A stretch of DNA of 64,000 nucleotides from Metellina segmentata (Eukaryota; Arthropoda; Arachnida; Araneae; Tetragnathidae), in the NCBI GenBank assembly GCA_947359465.1, contig OX375873.1, positions 95,715,478 to 95,779,477 on the forward strand, in the 5' to 3' direction. The translations under genes and the position numbers were made by a program. The notes beneath the pieces were generated by a model. That model did no database searches and was not told the DNA's origin. It saw nothing but the letters and a program-made list of their open reading frames with translations. Positions 59,470 through 64,000 of the stretch are shown piece by piece; within the stretch, counting starts at the first letter, position 1; each line of letters starts with the position of its first letter.

Positions 59470-60400
59470 GATCCCAGAAGAGTAACAAATGGTGTATACA
59501 AATTAGTTAATGAACTTTACATATGCGTAATCAGGGGGGGGGGGCGTTGTAAAGAACATTAACCCCTCCATTCAAGTGAGAAAATCAATTTTGCATATAT
59601 ATATATAATGTGGCGAAGTGATAAAAGGGGACCTCTTTGTTTCTCCAGTCGCCTAGCCGGCTGAAATCGTTCTTTGTCGGACAATGGCTGGCTTGCCCCT
59701 CTGTTGAAATAGAACTGAAAAGACAGGGGGGGGCTCGCCTCTTGGAGTTTTGAGACGATGGATAACTACTGCCCAAGGGTTTTTCCCACGGTCGTGAGCT
59801 TCGAGGCTTACTGCAGGGAGGATTGGGTCTGCGAGAGAGGACTCTCTGGACTCTGACACAGACTCGAGAAGAGTTTGGTCGTTGTTTCGAGGGCGTACTA
59901 GCGACGCCCTAGACTTTGGAAGTTAAGAGATTCTTGCTATGTTTTTTTTTTTTTTGAAATTGTCTGTTCTCAACAGAACAGCACTGTATAAATATTAATA
60001 ACCAAGAAATAAAAGAATAGTTGTTTCCTATACAATATTCAGATTTCGTAAAATATCCTTCCTGCCAAAACTTATACAGCCCAGTTGTGTAACATTGTCT
60101 TCTATATTAACTATTCATAACTTAATTTTAATTAATGCTTCACTTGTGTAATAAATAAATGTAATCAATGAAACAATGGTACATTAATTCATATGCGTAG
60201 TCAGGGGGAGTTGGTTTTTCAACCCCCCATTCAGTTCGAATAAGATAATCGAATTTGTTGATGACGAGAAATCGCAGCTTTAAGTTTTATGGCTATTGCA
60301 CGGCATTATAAACATTAAAAATAAATAATTGCGCTGCATATAAGTGAAATTTTTATTCGCTTGCTTTTTATGTTTAACTTAGAATATGTTTTTTGAAGAA
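59470..60400. other. Spacer DNA, possible LTR-like block
   Basis: 59530-59545 has a G-run. 59610-59960 is GC-richer, begins TGTGGCGAAGTGATAAAAGG with a TATA-like word, and is followed by AAATAAAAG near 60007, which might be a solo LTR ending about 60092 (TGTAACA). No target duplication was found. CATATGCGTARTCAGGGGG occurs at 59522 and 60190, pointing to a second repeat shared by both spots. Confidence 0.25.
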
Positions 60401-60411
60401 CCAACTAAATG

Positions 60412-60617
60412 TGTTAGCCTCTGCATCGGAAGGTTCCTGGTTCGAATCCGGGTCCGGGCATGGATATTTGTAAGTGTATGGTATAGAGGCGGCTGGTGCA
60501 TCTTAAATCTGTATTGGCCGAAAGTTCTCACGTTGGGTTGGTGTATAAGTTAGGAGAGTAGGGTACCAGTTCAGGTGTTGCCCCGTCTTCTGACCGTGGT
60601 TCAAAATTACGTGCCTA
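60412..60617 (+). repeat. tRNA-SINE 5' part
   Basis: Starts within the head (TGTTAGCCTCTGCATCGG), contains the B box GGTTCGAATCC and the first half of the body, then breaks at CTGACCGTGGTTCAAAATTACG. The missing 3' half appears reversed at 60762-60896. Confidence 0.8.
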
Positions 60618-60761
60618 TGATTCTTTACATTGTTTATATAATTTTATATTGGTGCATAGAAAGAATAATATCAACTGTAAGCCCAAGCACATGATTTTCC
60701 GACAATTTTACTATGACACGGATCGTTTTTATAAGTGTACTTCTTCTAGTAGAATATCGTT

Positions 60762-60896
60762 TAATTAACGTCCTACTAGTGCAACATAACGGTTTATTGA
60801 CGACGGTCCGGGAACAGTCCCCTAAGGGAAATGTCCGAGGACAACACCACGTAATTTTGAAACATGGTCAGATGAAGAGGCAACACCTGAGCTGAG
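60762..60896 (-). repeat. tRNA-SINE 3' part, opposite orientation
   Basis: Minus-strand match from CTCAGGTGTTGCCTCTTC to GTAGGACGTTAATTAAA. It faces the plus-strand 5' part at 60412-60617 with about 145 bases between. It could be an inverted SINE or a separate truncated insertion. Confidence 0.75.
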
Positions 60897-61009
60897 ATTT
60901 TCGCGTTAGATAGACTCGTTTGCTAACAAAATGTAGGTAAATCAAAATTTAATGTTTTAAATCATTTCGTACCATTAGTCAAATATTTATAAATTATTGA
61001 TAGCTTGAA

Positions 61010-62231
61010 ATTCGAGTAATATTGGTAAAATAATCTGAGTACCGCAATAGTAATAATATTCAATGCTATTCCTATGGGATTATGAATTGTTTTTAGCCAC
61101 CTCTGTTCAAGTAGGCCAAATAGAACGGGGTTAATATGTAGACTAGGCTACCCGCATTGCTCTAACTGATATGTGTACCAAATTATATATGGATTGATTT
61201 TGATTGGTCAAGCGGTGTACATTTGTCTCTCTTCTGTGTTTGCCAATTCTTCTTTATATGTAGAGAATATGTATTAACACATAATTCGTGTAAAAAACTT
61301 TACCAGTTTTTAGAATAATAATAATTTTTTTCGTTATGTATCTGTAGTTTTATAAAGGCGTTAATTAAAACAGCTGGTTGTGGCAGCCGAGGGGACGGTG
61401 CTATGGCCTTTGGTTCAGCAAGCTCTGGGTTCGAATCCCGCTTTGACATTAATGTTTGCCGTGGTTTGAAATCCACTTTGGATCCTTGTCTAATTAGCCT
61501 CGTTTACATGTCTCTTCTACAAAGAAGCTCATTTCTAAATTGAAGCATTCACATGAATTTTCCAAGAATATCATAATACTTTCAATCATTTCGCTATTGT
61601 GTCAGTGTCTCTGGTTCACAACAGGCTCTGAGTTCGAATCCCTACGAAGATGTTCGTAGGGGGGTTCAGAAAATCTACTTTTAACTGGAGGTCCCGGTCT
61701 AATAAGCTATCGTGTGTCAAAAATGTAATGACAAACCAAATCAAATTCGTTAGCAATGGGCCTTAATTTAAGCTTTCATCAACCCAATATACCTTGTGTT
61801 GTACCAATTCAGTGACATCACGTACACAAAACTAAAGGACATAAATTTTACCTCATTTTGACCTTTAACCCCGAGCCCAAGCATCTAGTCATTCCTGTTT
61901 TGAATCATTTATCGCTTTTTGTGAATCAAACACGCCAAGTCCTTCCTCGCCAGATTCTCGAGAGAAGGCGGGGGGAGGGGAGCACTCCCATAGGGAAAGC
62001 ATGGATAGGAATTGAGGACACGTGTTGCCACCGGGAAGGTTGCCCTTCTGAATGGGCGCCTTGGCGATAAAAACCACTCTCCTCTTGGCTACCTTTCGTT
62101 CATCTTAAATGTTGGTAACCATGTTTGTTTCTGAATGTCCGAGGGATGGGGACAAGAAACAAATATATTCTTTTCAGACTTCCTGGAACGTGATTCAACA
62201 GTGACTTTGAAAAGGGAAGGGGATTGCATCT
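61010..62231 (-). repeat. Large inverted repeat, right arm
   Basis: Reverse partner of 56112-58160: E at 61140-61010, D at 61345-61190, C at 61861-61375, B at 62231-61862. It carries B-box-like GGGTTCGAATCCC at 61427 and GAGTTCGAATCCC at 61632. Just outside, 62236-62285 repeats in reverse a 50-base piece found between D and E in the left arm (57960-58015). Confidence 0.85.
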
Positions 62232-62283
62232 TGCATTTCAAAAAACGTGATTTTTCAGAAGAGTGATTTTAAAGTATAAAAGT

Positions 62284-64000
62284 CAGTGGCGGATCAAGTC
62301 AAGTGGGGGCCCCAAGCCCAAGCGGTAAAATTTCGGTGCCCTCAAACTAAATTTAGAAAAAACATTTTCAAGAAAAAAAAAAACTCTCACTAAGTTATTT
62401 ACAAAAACAAAGTAATCAAAAATGTCATACCATAAGACATTAGATAAATTTATCAAAACAACATTTTTTACATGATTTTCCGTCTTGCTTATTTCTTAAA
62501 ATTCGTCAATTATTTTGGCAGTATCAATTCGATTTAAAAATTCTTGCTTTATATACAGAATGGCCATAGTATTTAATCTTTCTTCTCCCATAATGCTCCT
62601 TAAATAATTTTTTTCACGTTTTAAAACAGAAAACGATCTTTCTACTGACGTATTAGATAAGTGAATTGTTAAAAAAAATTCTTTGTTTGTTCTTTTCTTC
62701 TATTGATAAATCCCAATAACAAAAATATTCGAAAAGGCTCCACTACAACTTCATACGTCTGAGTTCTTTGAAATAATTCTGCCTTGGTGTAATCACATAT
62801 GACACAAAATGAATTGACTCTGGAATTTTTTCTTATTGTAAATTCACATGTCCGACTTTTTTGTATTCATCCAAAAACATTTTATCTTTTTTTTTTGTCT
62901 GCGAGGTTTTCAATCTTCCACGTTAAAAGATAGCCCTGATAAATCAGTTACCTCTTTTTCAAATTTTTCTCTGAAGTTATTTATAAAATTTTCTAATGAC
63001 CCTTTAGTAGGATAGATTCTTTCTCAATAGTTCGCATTGCACACTGATTGCAGTGATTAGCTAGAAGCATTTATTATTTGTAAAATAGTATTCCAAATAA
63101 CTGTCATTAGGGCGATTTCATATTTGTCCATTTTCTACAGAAGCGAAGTCGCCTCCACTATAGTAACTTTTTTTCTTCTTCCGAATTACATATTTCAGTT
63201 AAAGCCTCTTTTATATGGGTGAAACCAAGTTTCATAGTTAATACAGCATCTGCTCTTGCTGACCATCTTGTATTAGAAACTCTTTTTACTGAGACGGAAT
63301 GTTTACACCATTTAAAATTTTCAAGCGATGGGTTGACGATGAAAAAAGTGTGAATAAATTCTTCACAAACACATTACTGAATTGCAGCGCTACGACTTTC
63401 TGCAGAGAAATTTCCAATTAAGTTTAAGGAATGATTTAGCACACAGAATAAAAACCGTACTTGGACTATGTTCTTTAATATGTTCTTGCAAATCTGAGTA
63501 CTGCCATGACATATTAGAAGCATTACCAACTGATTTCCCTAGACAGTTTTCAATATATATATATATATCCACTCCTAATTTTATTAAAGTTTTCAAAACT
63601 TTTTGTTCTTTGATGTTCTTGTTATATGATCTATGGGAATGAATTCCACAAACACGTCCTTTATATTATGAAACATCACAGGGATGAAACATCGTACCAC
63701 AAAAGTTAGTAGATCGACATGCAAAACATCGGGAGTATAGTCAACAATTATACTATAGGTCGCACACTTGATTCCTTCAATTATTTCAGCTTTTACTTGA
63801 TTGCAAATAAGACCTACAAATTCGTCTAAAATATTATGAGATAAATAGTTTCTATTTCCTCGTCCATTGTTGGTATATTTTTGTAGGTGTAACTTCCAAC
63901 CTATCAGGAGTCCAAGTAGGTTAAATAATTTCCTTTCCCATTGAATTATTTGCTTTCATCGTAAATACTAATCCTAAGCGGCTCAAAAATTGTATTGTTG
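62284..64000 (-). pseudogene. hAT transposase, ZMYM1-like, decayed, runs off window
   Basis: CAGTGGCGGATCAAG at 62284 is the typical end of this hAT group. Minus-strand translation gives IIVDYTPDVLHVDLLTFVVR (about 63750), GKSVGNASNMSWQYSDLQEH (about 63550) and VSNTRWSARADAVLTMKLGF (about 63270), the order and motifs of the ZMYM1/TTF-type hAT transposases found in many animals. Stops and frame changes interrupt it, and the N-terminal part lies beyond the window end. It is an inactive copy. Confidence 0.8.

Noticed and set aside
59610..60092. Solo LTR (TGTGG...TAACA with TATA-like word)
   Set aside because: No 5-base target duplication and no second LTR or internal region; kept only as a remark.
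61375..61460. Functional tRNA gene
   Set aside because: B-box-like GGGTTCGAATCCC is present, but no cloverleaf with acceptor stem could be formed and the segment is repeated three times with the palindrome family.

Overview
The window is AT-rich animal nuclear DNA carrying three recognisable host genes with conventional GT-AG introns, embedded in a dense and nested population of DNA transposons, Helitrons and a tRNA-derived SINE. Long introns (up to about 14 kb), mariner, Tc1, piggyBac, hAT and Helitron copies and a tRNA-SINE suggest an arthropod, perhaps an arachnid such as a spider. No diagnostic sequence proves that; it is inference from overall character.

Host genes. (1) A Rab GTPase on the minus strand is spread over six coding exons between 32445 and 3695. 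The splice phases fit without gaps and give a 210-residue protein with all G motifs and a terminal Cys-Cys. (2) A Roquin (RC3H) gene, 21790-18734 minus, is one uninterrupted 1018-codon reading frame lying wholly inside Rab intron 2 on the same strand. (3) RTRAF (C14orf166/CLE homologue), plus strand, has coding exons 33873-34217 and 45136-45534 separated by a 10.9-kb intron and gives a 247-residue protein. Rab and RTRAF are head to head, with start codons 1.4 kb apart.

Mobile DNA by region. 1-2.2 kb: piggyBac copy with a frameshift. 5.4-7.6 kb: old element marked by a repeated GTAACACTGTGCCCCAT-like motif. 23.1-25.1 kb: a Tc1 deletion derivative next to a full-length but broken DD41D mariner. 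27.7-30.8 kb and 41.5-44.9 kb: Helitrons ending in hairpin plus CTAG|T. 36.3-38.5 kb: Helitron containing a hAT-like element that contains a SINE fragment. 40.7-41.3 kb: compact complete Helitron. 46.2-50.8 kb: hAT MITE, TA-MITE, Helitron with nested SINE and a 9-bp-TSD transposon, then a second related 9-bp-TSD transposon. 56.1-62.2 kb: large inverted repeat whose spacer holds a hAT element. 62.3-64.0 kb: decayed ZMYM1-like hAT transposase running off the window.

The three host genes show no shared pathway: membrane traffic (Rab), mRNA decay (Roquin), tRNA ligase complex and RNA transport (RTRAF). About a dozen insertions can be delimited to the base from inverted repeats, target duplications or Helitron termini, which gives a partial order of events. 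I found no virus, CRISPR or bacterial-type feature.
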